From: Erythroxylum novogranatense
Taxonomy: Eukaryota; Streptophyta; Magnoliopsida; Malpighiales; Erythroxylaceae
DNA length: 64,000 nucleotides
NCBI GenBank assembly: GCA_029891385.1
Contig: CM057226.1
Location: forward strand, 90,590,977-90,654,976
Direction: 5' to 3'
Numbering within the stretch: the stretch's first letter is position 1; each line of letters opens with the position of its first letter. Below the pieces are notes generated by a model that was given only the letters and a program-made list of their open reading frames with translations, had not been told where the DNA came from and did no database searches. The position numbers were made by a program, and so were the translations under genes. Shown here piece by piece: positions 12,372 through 23,532 of the stretch.

Positions 12372-12556
12372 ACATTGTGCCAACCGCCAATGTGTCCTCC
12401 TCCTCTATGCCGACTGCAGTCCCACAACCAACAAATGAACAATTCAATGCAGTTGCCCCTTTGCAGACAAACACAGATTGGGCTCATGAATTTTTACTCA
12501 TAGCCATTGGCGTCATTTTGGGAATGATTATTCAAAACATTATTAATAAATTTTAA
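12372..12556 (+). CDS. Possible terminal exon with a C-terminal membrane segment, unknown protein
   Basis: After a pyrimidine-rich TTATGTAG acceptor an open segment of about 60 codons runs to TAA at 12554-12556. It reads VPTANVSSSSMPTAVPQP, then LQTNTDWAHEF, and ends in a hydrophobic stretch (LLIAIGVILGMII) followed by QNIINKF. This would be a Ser/Pro-rich linker plus a tail anchor. It does not continue in phase from the exon ending at 12159, so an intervening exon or a different gene is needed. Function not recognised. Confidence 0.35.
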
Positions 12557-12577
12557 GGCCTTTATGTATGATGAACC

Positions 12578-12891
12578 AATTATGTTATTATGAACGGTAG
12601 TATTTAAATGTCTTTTTTCAATGAATGTTGAACCTATCATGTAATTACTTATACGAATGTATGTTGAACTTATTATGTAAGTAATTCTATGAATCTTTAG
12701 ATGATGTATATGAATGTATGTTGACCCTATTGTTACTAATTTTATATTGAATATCATTAATATTAATATTATTATTATTGGTCCCAAATTATTATTATCA
12801 ATATTATTATAATATATTTCTTATTACAATTATTATTATTCTTATTATTAAATGTATTATAAACTTTGTTTTTGTTATTATTTGTTTATTA

Positions 12892-12930
<39 letters not shown>

Positions 12931-13260
12931 GTAGTCGTATATGTATTATATTAGTATCGCATCCATTTTCTCTTTACAACCGATATTATGTTAATAAAAT
13001 TTATTATTATGTCTAATTATTATTATTACAAATTATTATATAATTTGTATTTATTATTATTCAAATTTATTATTATTAAACATTTTTAACTTATTTATGT
13101 TTGATTATTATTATTATTGTTATTAAAAAATCATAAAATTAGTTTTAATGTTCATCGTGATTAATTTCAAATTGTTATTATTATTCCAAGTTAATTTTTT
13201 AACTAATACAAACCATTCATAGTAAAAGTATCAATGAATTAAATATTTCTAATCATATTA
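12578..13260. repeat. AT-rich tract with degenerate GAATGTATGTTGA repeats and an ATT microsatellite
   Basis: 12620-12760 has several spaced copies of a GAATG(T)ATGTTGA word. 12889-12932 is a nearly pure (ATT)n run. The surroundings to 13110 are rich in TTATTATTA words. No coding signal. Confidence 0.7.
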
Positions 13261-13458
13261 AAGACCAGGGGCATATTCGTCATTTGCATTATATTTGTTT
13301 ACTGTCCCCTGCAACCAAACACATTCTGTCCATAAGACAGAGACAGTTTTCTCTGTTCTGTCAACCACAACCAAACATCACCATGTTTCTAATTTCTTTC
13401 CTGTTCTGTCCTGTTTTGTTTTGTCTGTAACTACTGGAGACTGCAACCAAACGCAGCG

Positions 13459-15783
13459 TAATAGCATGCAAAAAGAAGAAACACTAATCACATAAGATGA
13501 TAAAGACTTCATAGAAAATATGACAAATACAAATAGTTTTCACATCAAAACTCATTATGATAAAATTCAATATTATATAATAGTTCACTCCCACTTAAAA
13601 TAATTTTATGACTCTTTAGTTTTCTTTTGTGATTTTTAGTTTATGTTTTCTTTTAAATAAAACAAAACTTTGTTTAATTGTTAACGTTAATATAGTTATA
13701 TTTTTATTATTGATGATAATTATATATTGATAAAACTGAAAAATAAGTTATTTTAATTAATTAAATTTATTTTAATCATTTACTAATAAATTATCAATAA
13801 AAGTATTTTATTTTATTAAAATAAATAATTTAAAATTAAATTAAATTATAATTATTAAATCAATATTTATTTGGAATTTATATATTTTAAGATATTTTAA
13901 ATTTAAATATATTTATCAATAATTATTAAATTAAATTATAGTTTTTATTAATGACTAATATATTAAATAATAATATAATATATATTTAGTTGATAATAAA
14001 TTAGATTATGAAAAATAGAAGAAAACAAAAATGCTGTTTTTGCTTTCAATAAATTTCAAAACTTAAAAAACTAAAACTAAAAGTAAAACCAAAATTTTAG
14101 ATAATTTTTTTACTAAAGTTAAAATAAAATAAAAACATAAAGCATACAATACTTGAAATAAACATAGACAGCCAGCCAGACAGGTCGTTACTAAAACAGA
14201 AGGCAGAAATCAGACCAAAAAAAAAAAAAAAAGTGAAGTAACTGATTTTTTAATAAAGGAATGAAATGATACAATACTTGAAAAGTCGTGAAAAAAGACC
14301 CAACCCAATTACTGATTTGAATGATGTCACATTGAACTTCATCATGGAGCCCATTAATGTACAACTCGATTAAACTGAGTCCATACGGCGCACAAATTGC
14401 CTTGTTTAGCTGGAAAGTTAGATTAAGTGAATCCAATAGTAGTTATATTTATAACAAGGTAAAAAATATGCATCATCTTTATAATTTAAAACTTTTTAAT
14501 CTTTAAGATTTTTGAAAAAAGATGTTCTAATTTTTATTTTTTTCAAAAAAATCCTTTTATTATATTTCAAATAAAAATTAACTACAAAATACACTCAACA
14601 TGAATATCATACTTACACCAATCAAATAGTGTTCATATGATGATTTAATTTAGTTTTAAACTCAAATTAAATTAATTAAATTTAACTCAATTTAATAATT
14701 TATAATATGAATATCAAATGTCACTAATTTGATAAATCTACTCTCTTTTAAGCTCGATTTGAACTAATTAAACTTGATCAATACTTTATTATATATTGAA
14801 TTATTAACTTAAATTAAGTTTAACTTTTTCGCCTCAAGTTCAAGAAATGAGTGGAGTTATTACATTAATGACATTTGATTAGTCTATATTTGAGATTCAT
14901 ATTGTATATGTTTCATTATTAGTTTTAAATGAAGTCTATGAATAGTGTTTTTTAATTAAAAGCTAAAAAATTCTTTTAAAAAATTATAAAGTTTGTGTAA
15001 AATTTCTTAAATTATATAAGACATCTATGTCTCTTATCTTTTATAATATTATGGTTATAATTTGAACTATTATTCGTAATTGATTATGACCTTGTTTAAT
15101 CAACGGATTACATTAGTCGTTAGTTGATTTTATCAACGGTTAGCTAATAGTTGATTTGACTAGTGAATAACATTAATTGTTTATTAAAGATATTTGATAA
15201 AATTAGTTGTTTAAGTGTAAAATAGCTAAGGAGGATATGACTTTCAAAAAGAATTTATAATGCCATGATTAGATATTTATTATAAAATTAAGTTTTAACT
15301 CTAATAAAAACATACAATACTCATAAAATTTTTGTCACCGTAGCTTTTTTTAATTTTGTAATCAAAAACTTATTTCATTAGTAAAAAATACTCTCAAGTT
15401 TTGTAACTAAAAACTTATTTCATTATAAAAATTTTCATTATGGATTAATGGTTTACTTTTATTCAGTTTAATTGCAAAATTAATTTAACTTGTTGCTAAT
15501 ATATTTATAAACTTTAAACCACCTTTAGATCCTACTTTTATATGTATAATCCAAAGGAATCTGCATCATCTCTCTCCTGTTGTAATTCTAGCACTATAGT
15601 TGGGCTATGTATAGGTAACAGATAGTTGAAATTTTATAACGAAAAAGAAGTACCAAAAAAATCAGCTTGTTAGGGTTAAATAAGTCAATTAATCAGTCAT
15701 TAACCAAAGATGTTCATTAACTTTTTAAGATGATTAAATAGTTGAGTTAAATTGTGTCAATCAGCTACAAAATATCTAATAAA
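13459..15783. other. AT-rich interval without a recognisable gene
   Basis: Very AT-rich, with frequent stops in all frames. A minus-strand frame at 14436-14191 (81 codons, ending in a phenylalanine run made by an A-tract) has no recognised motif. A block at 15060-15240 repeats TTAGTTGATT-like words and could be an old MITE, but no clean ends were found. Confidence 0.5.
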
Positions 15784-17398
15784 CTGTTTGCAAAACGAGC
15801 CCCATAATTATATCTGTAAAACTTCCAATTACTCTATTGTAGCGCTTATTGCAATTATGACCCTAAACTGGAAAATAGAAATCTTGCATCCATGAGCAGA
15901 AATGATGTATTACGCAGTAACACATATTTTGTTTCGTGTAGTTACACGTTAAAAAAAAAAGAAAGCTTTTTTGCGTGCTTATTGTTAAAGCCAACCTACC
16001 TTTGGAGCTGCTCGTAATGTTGTCTGAAGCTCTACCTAGCATGAATAACACAACGACAGATATCACACAACTAGCAATGATGTTCACAGCTACACAAAAC
16101 ATGTATCCCACAAATCCAAAAGATCAACTCACCTCCTTTGCATATGCAGGTCATGCAGCTAAAAAAGTGAGGACTCGAGAACGAGAGGAAGACCCTCCTC
16201 CCTCTTCACCCAAACTACCAACATTACAAGCTACCTATTGTGCAGCAGTCATTGGGAATACATCACCGATTACAGAGTTAGCTTGGCCCGAAGAGAAAAT
16301 AATATATATTGAAGAAGGAGACATTAATTTTGTACAAGGTCAATAGGGGATGGGCTTAGAGCTCTCAAGTACCCTCAGAGGACAATTAGACAAGAAATGG
16401 GAGAAGGTTGTTGTAGTTAAGCTTCTCAGCAGAAAATTGGATTTAAATTACTACACACAGGAATCAAATCTTTGTGGAAACCCTAAGGCCTTATGAAAAT
16501 AGTAGATTTAGAAAACGAGTTTTACCTGATTAACTTTGTCGAGATCAACGACTACATCAAGTCACTTACCCAAGGACCGTGGATTATAGCTGTTTGCAAA
16601 ATGAGCCCCATAATTATATCTGTAAAACTTGCAATTACTCTATTGTAGCGCTTATTGCAAATATGACCCTAAACTGGAAAATAGAAATCTTCCATCCATG
16701 AGCAGAAATGATGTATTACACAGTAACACATATTTTGTTTCGTGTAGTTACACGTAAAAAAAAAAGAAAGCTTTTTTGCATGCTTATTGTTAAAGCCAAC
16801 CTGCCTTTGGAGCTGCTCGCAACGTTGTCCGAAGCTCTACCTAACATGAATAACACAACGAAAGATATCACACAACTAGCAATGATCTTCACAGCTACAC
16901 AAAACATGCATCCTACAAATCCAAAAGATCAACTCACCTCCGTTGCATATGCAGGTCATGCAGCTAAAAAAGTGAGGACTCGAGAACGAGAGGAAGACCC
17001 TCCTCCCTCTTCACCCAAACTACCGACATTACAAGCTACCTACTGTGCAGCAATCATTGGGAATACATCATCGATTACAGAGTTAGCTTGGCCCGAAGAG
17101 AAAATAATATATATTGAAGAAGGAGACATTAATTTCGTACAAGGTCAATATGGGATGGGCTTAGAGCTATCAAGTACCCTCAGAGGACAATTAGACAAGA
17201 AATGGGAGAAGGTTGTTGTAGTTAAGCTTCTGGGCAGAAAACTGGGATTTAAATTACTACACACCCGAATTAAATCTTTGTGGAAACCCTCAGGCCTTAT
17301 GAAAATAGTAGATTTAGAAAACGAGTTTTACATGATTAACTTTGTCGAGATCAACGACTAAATCAAGGCACTTACCCAAGGACCATGGATTATAGCTG
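15784..17398 (+). repeat. Tandem duplication of the LINE 5' end, period 806 bp
   Basis: The segment beginning CTGTTTGCAAAACGAGCCCC at 15784 recurs at 16590 (CTGTTTGCAAAATGAGCCCC) and stays collinear for about 800 bp, through the 5' leader and the first roughly 220 codons of ORF1. Copy 1 ends ...GGATTATAGCTG and joins the start of copy 2. The matching position in copy 2 continues into the rest of ORF1. The copies differ at a few percent of positions. Confidence 0.9.
15975..16346 (+). pseudogene. LINE ORF1 N-terminal fragment (first tandem copy)
   Basis: The frame reads MLIVKANLPLELL, then KVRTREREEDPPPSSPK, then EEKIIYIEEGDINFVQGQ, and stops at TAG (16344-16346). The second copy has TAT there, so one substitution ended this frame. 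About ten residues differ between the two copies over roughly 112. It is not connected to the rest of ORF1, because copy 2 starts anew at 16590. Confidence 0.75.
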
Positions 17399-18720
17399 GA
17401 CACGTTCTATCAGTGCAGCCTTGGACTCCGACCTTTTGCCCCTCGATAGGTAAGGTGACCCATGTGGTTGCTTGGGTCAGATTTCCCGAGCTCTCGGTAG
17501 CTCGATACCATCCTGCCATTCTCAACGCCTTAGGGAACCTGATCGGAAAAACAGTGAAAATTAATGAGAACACCCAAAACTCTCAAAGAGGGAAATTTGT
17601 TCGGGTTGCAGTGGATATCGACCTTAGCACCCCCGTCAGACCCATCGTCGAAATGGATGGAGAAAGTATAAAAGTGGCATACGAAGGCTTACCACAATTA
17701 TGTTTCGCCTACGGTTTAGTCGAACATGAAGCACCCAGCTGTCCCACCAAACGTTCAGATCAGAATAATTCGAGAACCCCCCCCCCCCCCCGAGACGGAG
17801 ACGACTCCTACAATCATAAACCAGCCGAAGGCCGTCCATCAGATGGAGGTATACGAAACATGGGTCCAAGATCAGCGTCAACCACGTCAGCAGCCAAACC
17901 GTGCAATGGCTCCTAGACGTGACAAGCGGAACCTAGCATCACGTGAGGCATCGAGGGGCTCGAGGTTTAATCTTCTAACAGAGCTGGCACAGATGGAACA
18001 GGATAACGGTCACTTGGCTCTAGGGCAGGACACCACTCCAGACATAGCTGCGCCTCCTCAGCCGAACAAACTTCAACGACTGCTTAGGAAGACACACACG
18101 TGGGCTTCATATACCAGCTCAAAAAGCAGAGCCCTACTTGTACCAACTCCTCCAATGACCAAGGCTAAAGAGCCTATGCAGCCCACTCCTCGTCCAAGCC
18201 CCCCCACGGCCCACATGTCAGCCCAAGTTATCTACCCAACCCAAACGACATCCCAAGTTCTCCATTCTACTCAAGACACGTCGTCATCTAAGCCTCCTAA
18301 AAAACTTCTTACTCCTTTGACGTCGTCGTCTAAGCTCAACGAAGTAGATCCCTCCACTCTTGCAACGTCGTCGTCGATGCAACCTCAACCAACCTCACCC
18401 AATCACTTTGCCATCTCCATCCCCACGCATGCAACTATAATAATTAATGATCACACATTATTTGATGCCATGCAAGAGGACGAGAACTGTAGGGATTCTG
18501 AAAAACAAATCCGGATGTTTTCATGTCCACCTACTCGCCATCTTCATCGAATTCTAATCTACTATTTCATGCCCGTCCTCTATATTTAGATAAGGTCATG
18601 CGTCCCAAAAGCGACACAAATATACTTCCCGACCCTCAAGTAACAGAGAGTCAGTTGAACACCTCGACTAACCCTATTAGGGCGATGGATACCCTCCCTG
18701 TAAACACTCAAGACTCTTAA
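16708..18720 (+). pseudogene. LINE ORF1 (DUF4283-like domain plus zinc knuckle), three disruptions
   Basis: ORF1 proteins bind the LINE RNA. The frame opens at 16708. The nucleic-acid-binding part follows (KKWEKVVVVKLLGRKLGF, LWKPSG, then GPWIIAGHVLSVQPW, WVRFPELS), then a zinc knuckle and a basic Pro/Ser-rich tail with RGSRFNLLTE. Three defects are visible. An in-frame TAA at 17359-17361 stands where the first tandem copy has TAC. A run of C at about 17777-17790 shifts the frame by one. A second shift near 18515 restores the original frame, which then runs to TAA at 18720. In the knuckle (LCFAYGLVEHEAPSCP) the second cysteine of the CX2CX4HX4C motif has become tyrosine. ORF2 begins 28 bp downstream. 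Confidence 0.85.
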
Positions 18721-21700
18721 TGTTTACTTCGTTTTTAGTTTATATCCATGTCAATATTCATATGGAACTGCCAAGGGACAGGAGGGAAATCCTTCAAACC
18801 GATCTTGAAAAACTATATTAGGATTTATAATCCTATTCTCATAATGCTCGTTTAACCTAAAATCAGTAGAGAGCGAGTGAGGAGGGTTATTCGGTGATTG
18901 GGTTTTAAGCATTCATTCAGGGTAGAAGCATTAGGCTTCTCCGAAGGTATCTAGTTATTATGGAATGCCAATATTACGGTCCGTATTCTGTTAGCACATC
19001 ATCAATTCGTGCATACTAATATTGAATTGGGGCTGCATAACTTTGACTTTACGGCTATTTATGCTAGTCCTAATCATTCCTTACTACACTTTCTATGTAA
19101 TTATCTCCGAAAAATTGCTAGAATCACCCCTAAACTGTGGATAGTGGGGGGTGACTTCAATGCCAAACTTGACATTAATAATAAAAGAGGGGGATCTATA
19201 CTTCAACCTATAGTCAACAATCAATTTCGTGATTGTGTTCATCATTGTCAACTCCATGATCTCGACTATTTGGGGCCAAAATTCACTTGGAGATGAGGAC
19301 AGATACTAGTTAGACTAGATCACGTTCTCTGCTTGACCTCATGGTACTTAACTTTTAAGAACACTTCAATGCAACATCTCCCTTTCTTAAAATCCGATCA
19401 TCGCTCGCTTCTGGTAAAACTGTATGAAGATATTAATTTTTCTCATCCCAGGAGACCTTTCCATTTCCAGGCAACTTAGTTGACACATGAAGGTTTTGAC
19501 TAGATGGTTGAACAAAAATGGCAACCAATTACTAATGATTTAAGTGGTGCTTTAACCAACCTTTCGAATTCTTTACAGAAATGGAACTCTTGCACTTTTG
19601 GAAATATTTTTCATCGAAAGAAACAGTTTATGGCTCGACTGCAAGGGATCCAAAGAACTCTAGAAGATCAAGACTCGCAATCTTTACGGGATTTAGAAGA
19701 GTATCTTAGATCCGAGCACCAACGATCTAGATGTCAATGGGTAAGCCAAGGAGATTGAAATACGAAGTATTATCAAACTATCACCACTAACATACAACGG
19801 AAATCAAGGATTACTACCCTCAGCGACGAACAGGGAAACTTGGGATCAGACACGAAGAGCATAAAACGGATAGCTAAGAATTTCCTGGAACATCTTTATA
19901 AACAAGACAGTCATTCCACAACCCAGTTATAGCTTCTTAGCTCTTTCCCTTCCCTCTCATCCCGGGCCTTAACGGACATGCAACATCCTCCCAACCCAGA
20001 TGAAATCAAGAATGCCTTCTTCGATATGGCTTCGAATAAGGCTCCAGGATCTGATGGATTTACCTCCTTATTTTATCAATCTCAATGGCACACAGTCGGT
20101 CCGTCCTGACTTTGTTTATACGAAGGTTTTTTCGACATGAAGTTTGGAAATCTGAGCTCAATCATACCATTATGGTGCTTATCCCAAAGGTCCTAAGCCC
20201 ACATCAATAACCCAATTTCGACTTATAGTTCTTTACAAAGCCATAACCAAGCTCATTGTTACCCGCCTAAAACCTCATTTAGATGAACTCGTTGTGCTGA
20301 CTCAATGCAGCTTTATACTAGATCGATAGATTATAGACAATATCATCATCGTACAAGAAGTGATCCACTCTATGAAAAGGAAATTCGAAAAAAGGTTTCA
20401 TAGCAATAAAGGTGGATTTAGAGAAAGCTTATGATCGACTTTTCTGGGACTTTATCATCGATACTTTTATCAAGATTGGTATCTCGGACTCTTTGACGAA
20501 TTTGATCATGAAGTGTCTCTCCTCAGTCTCTATGCAAGTGAACTGAAACAGGGAGCTTAGTGACTCATTCTCTCCCACCAGAGGGATTCGACAGGGTAAC
20601 CCATTATCGCCTTATCTTTTTGTTCTGTGTATGGCAAGACTGGACCACTTGATTACCAATTCTGTCTCTAACGAAAGATGGAAGCCGATTGAATTAAGCA
20701 GAGGTGGGCCTCCTTTATCTCACCTATTCTTTGTCGGTGATCTCATTCTGTTCGCGGAAGCTTCCATAGAACAGGTGAAAGAAATACATGATACGTTAAG
20801 TAACTTATGTATAGCTTCCGATCAATGGGTCGGTCAAGATAAGTCTCGATGTTTTTACTCCAGAAATATCCTGCCCACACAGGCTCATTACCTAATCGAG
20901 GCCTTGGGATTCAGACAGACAAACAATTTAGGTCGATACCTCGGAGTGTCCCTTTTACACGAGCGAATTAAGAAAAGAACCTATCAGCATATTCTAGACA
21001 AGGTTCAGCAACGACTGTCGAGGTAGACGGTTAATTTTTTATCACTTGCAAAATCATACTGACTCAGTCTGTCATTGCAATGCTCCCCATATATACGATG
21101 CAGACGGTCCATCTGCTGCGTCAGTTTTATGATGCTCTGGAGAAAAACATGCGACAATTCCTATGGGGCACGACACCCAGCAACAAGAAGACTAGCTTGG
21201 TCAATTGGGACACAGTGTGTCTACCGAAAGAAAAGGGGGGATTTGGAATTCGCAAAATAAAGGAAACCAACGATGCCTTACTTACTAAGCTAGGATGGTC
21301 AATGGTTTCCAAGCTGAATGCTTTATGGGTTCAAATTCTATCAGCCAAGTATAATTTTAATGCTAGCAATATTCCCCTTTTCTTTGATGCAACAGGTGGA
21401 TCGATGATCTGGAGGAGTATCAAAGCTACTTGGCATCACGATCTGCAAGGCATGAAATGGATGATTTGTGACGACTCCCGTACTCGATTCTGGCTTGATC
21501 CGTGGGTCGAAGACTAGGGACCACTTATTTCTCATACAGTGGCCCCGATCTCTCCAAAAATTATTGACCATCAGGTTCAACAATTTACAAACCCTACAGG
21601 TAACTGGAATTGGAAAGCCTTTTAACACTTGCTCCCGCATTCGATCTGTATGGCTATAACAGGTATCCTTCCACCTAGGCATTCCCTAGGGCCGGATAAG

Positions 21701-22107
21701 CTTATTTGGGACCGAACAGATAACGAACAATTCACGACTGCTTCAACATACCCCATAATATTGATCCACGGAGAAGTTACAACTAAAGTTTCCTGGAGGT
21801 CTATATGGCAATGGTCGGGCTCGCAATGAATCCGAGCTTTTCTTTGGCTCCTCTTGCACGATAAACTGCTCACTAATCAACAACGGGCTTACAAAAAATT
21901 CACTTTGGATACTGCTTGCTACTATTGCCACTACGAGGAATCCTCTCTTCATGTCATGTGGAACTGCCCAAAAGCCTGCAATTTATGGAATAGGTTCCCC
22001 CCTCAGGTAATCACTGCGGAGTTTTTTTACCTTGACCAACAAAGAGTGGATCATAAAGAACCTTCACACACACAGATTGGTAGGAGGTGTTGATTGGGCT
22101 ATTATAT

Positions 22108-23532
22108 TGTTGGAACACGTATGGGCCGAGTATTCACAATACGCTGCGGAAAAGATCATAACACAACACGATGTATAACTGAAAACATATAGAATGCGTA
22201 AAAAATACCTTTTTGACACGGATTGGTGGTTGCTTTTTTGGATTCGTATACACTGCTACACGCGAATATCCTCTACCAGTATCCACACGAGTATGCACGA
22301 TCCGGGCTGCGGTTATCGTGTGCTAACACGTCCTGAAACTCTTTCCGAATGCCGAACAATTTTCTCTCGGATGGTGGCTAGGGTTTCGTATCACAATGGT
22401 GTCTCCTCTTATGAGACCTAAGTTTCTCTATTTATAGAGAAAACCTAATCTATTAAAGCCCAATAAGTTTCGACCCATTATATCTCATATAATAAAAGCC
22501 CGACAACTTGATTCAATCTAGCCCAATAAATATATCCATATATATTTATTCAATGCCTAATAAATTAGGCCCAAGAGAATAAGTCCAAATCACATCACTC
22601 TTTGTGTGTGACCCTGTAGGCTCATTTGATGTTGGCAATGGACTTAATCACACTTCAAGGCCCATAAGTCATAAGTGGCCTCTAGCAAGACATTATGACT
22701 ACCCAAATCAAATGAAGATCGATAATCCGATTTAACCTGTAACCATGGTTATAAGCTAAGTCCTTTTGTAACACGATATCAAGATTAATCACAAGGCATG
22801 GTATATATCAACCTTTGATCAATCATAGTTTCTTGATCCCCAAGTTGACTGATTATAACAAATGACATTGATGACTCCTCATCAATCCATTTGAGCACGG
22901 CCATACATTTCTTCAGTCACACTTGTTAAGAGGCCCAAATGATATCTCTCTCATTTAAGAGAGGTACAAATCTCATCTACGTCGTTCACTTCCCTCCACA
23001 TGATTCATTTGATGTCCAACATAAGAATACTTGTTATTCGGTTAAGAATAACTTCATCTAATGTCAAAACACCGAATTCCTCATGTAGGGAACCATGATG
23101 ACTTCAGGTCAAAGGACTAAATTCAAATCATATTGAGAATCATTAATGACATGAAACTATGTAATATTCTCTCTATGGGTCAGTCCAATATATATTCTCT
23201 AACATATATCTATGTTTCTGATTTGATAACTCATATCCATGATCAGTAAAACGTGATCATCAATCAAAACACATACTAGCCTTGATTCATTATTGTTCCA
23301 CCAATAATGATCGACCAAGGACAGTTTAGAATAGTGTTATAATGCTTATGGTTTTACTATCAAGTCACATACTTGATGACATAAGCCTAATACTATCCAT
23401 GAAACGTAAATCACATTACATAAATGACATACATGTACATGTAAAAGGAATACCTCATAATATATTATTAACAAGTTATAATGTTAATACATGAATCACA
23501 AATATCCATTGGCATAGGGCACACTACTAACA
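22108..23532 (-). mobile_element. Solo LTR of an LTR retrotransposon (1,425 bp), inserted in LINE ORF2
   Basis: The plus strand begins TGTTGGAACACG at 22108 and ends CTACTAACA at 23532 (TG...CA), with TATAT immediately outside both ends (22103-22107 and 23533-23537), a perfect 5-bp target duplication. Removing the LTR and one TATAT rejoins the LINE frame exactly (DWAII followed by FGTVCW). There is no internal coding region, PBS or second LTR, so this is a solo LTR left by LTR-LTR recombination. A TATAAATAG box on the minus strand at about 22430-22440 suggests the LTR points left. The minus-strand start (TGTTAGTAGTGTGCCC) resembles Copia LTRs. Confidence 0.92.
22430..22440 (-). promoter_or_regulatory. 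TATA box in the solo LTR
   Basis: The minus strand reads CTCTATAAATAGAG. It lies about 1.1 kb from the U3 start and 0.33 kb from the LTR end, a plausible U3/R position for a leftward LTR promoter. Confidence 0.45.

Larger units (their letters stand above)
10127..13458. mobile_element. TIR-bounded unit carrying gene exons (Pack-type DNA element, superfamily uncertain)
   Basis: The left end (CGCAACGTTTGGTTG at 10127-10141) and the reverse complement of the right end (CGCTGCGTTTGGTTG at 13458-13444) form an inverted pair. Both subterminal regions contain further TTTGGTTG words in the matching orientation and CTGTCT/CTGTC words (left at about 10199 and 10213; right at about 13311 and 13372). Between them lie intron-exon structures of a plant membrane-protein gene, a possible further exon at 12372-12556 and a long AT-rich ATT-repeat tract. 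The ends resemble PIF/Harbinger or hAT termini, but I could not find a convincing target duplication, so the superfamily is open. Confidence 0.55.

Noticed and set aside
10124..13461. A 3-bp or 5-bp target duplication for the exon-carrying unit
   Set aside because: Possible short matches depend on moving the element ends by a few bases, so none was claimed.
14191..14436. Minus-strand 81-codon frame
   Set aside because: It ends in a phenylalanine run from an A homopolymer and has no recognised motif or exon context.
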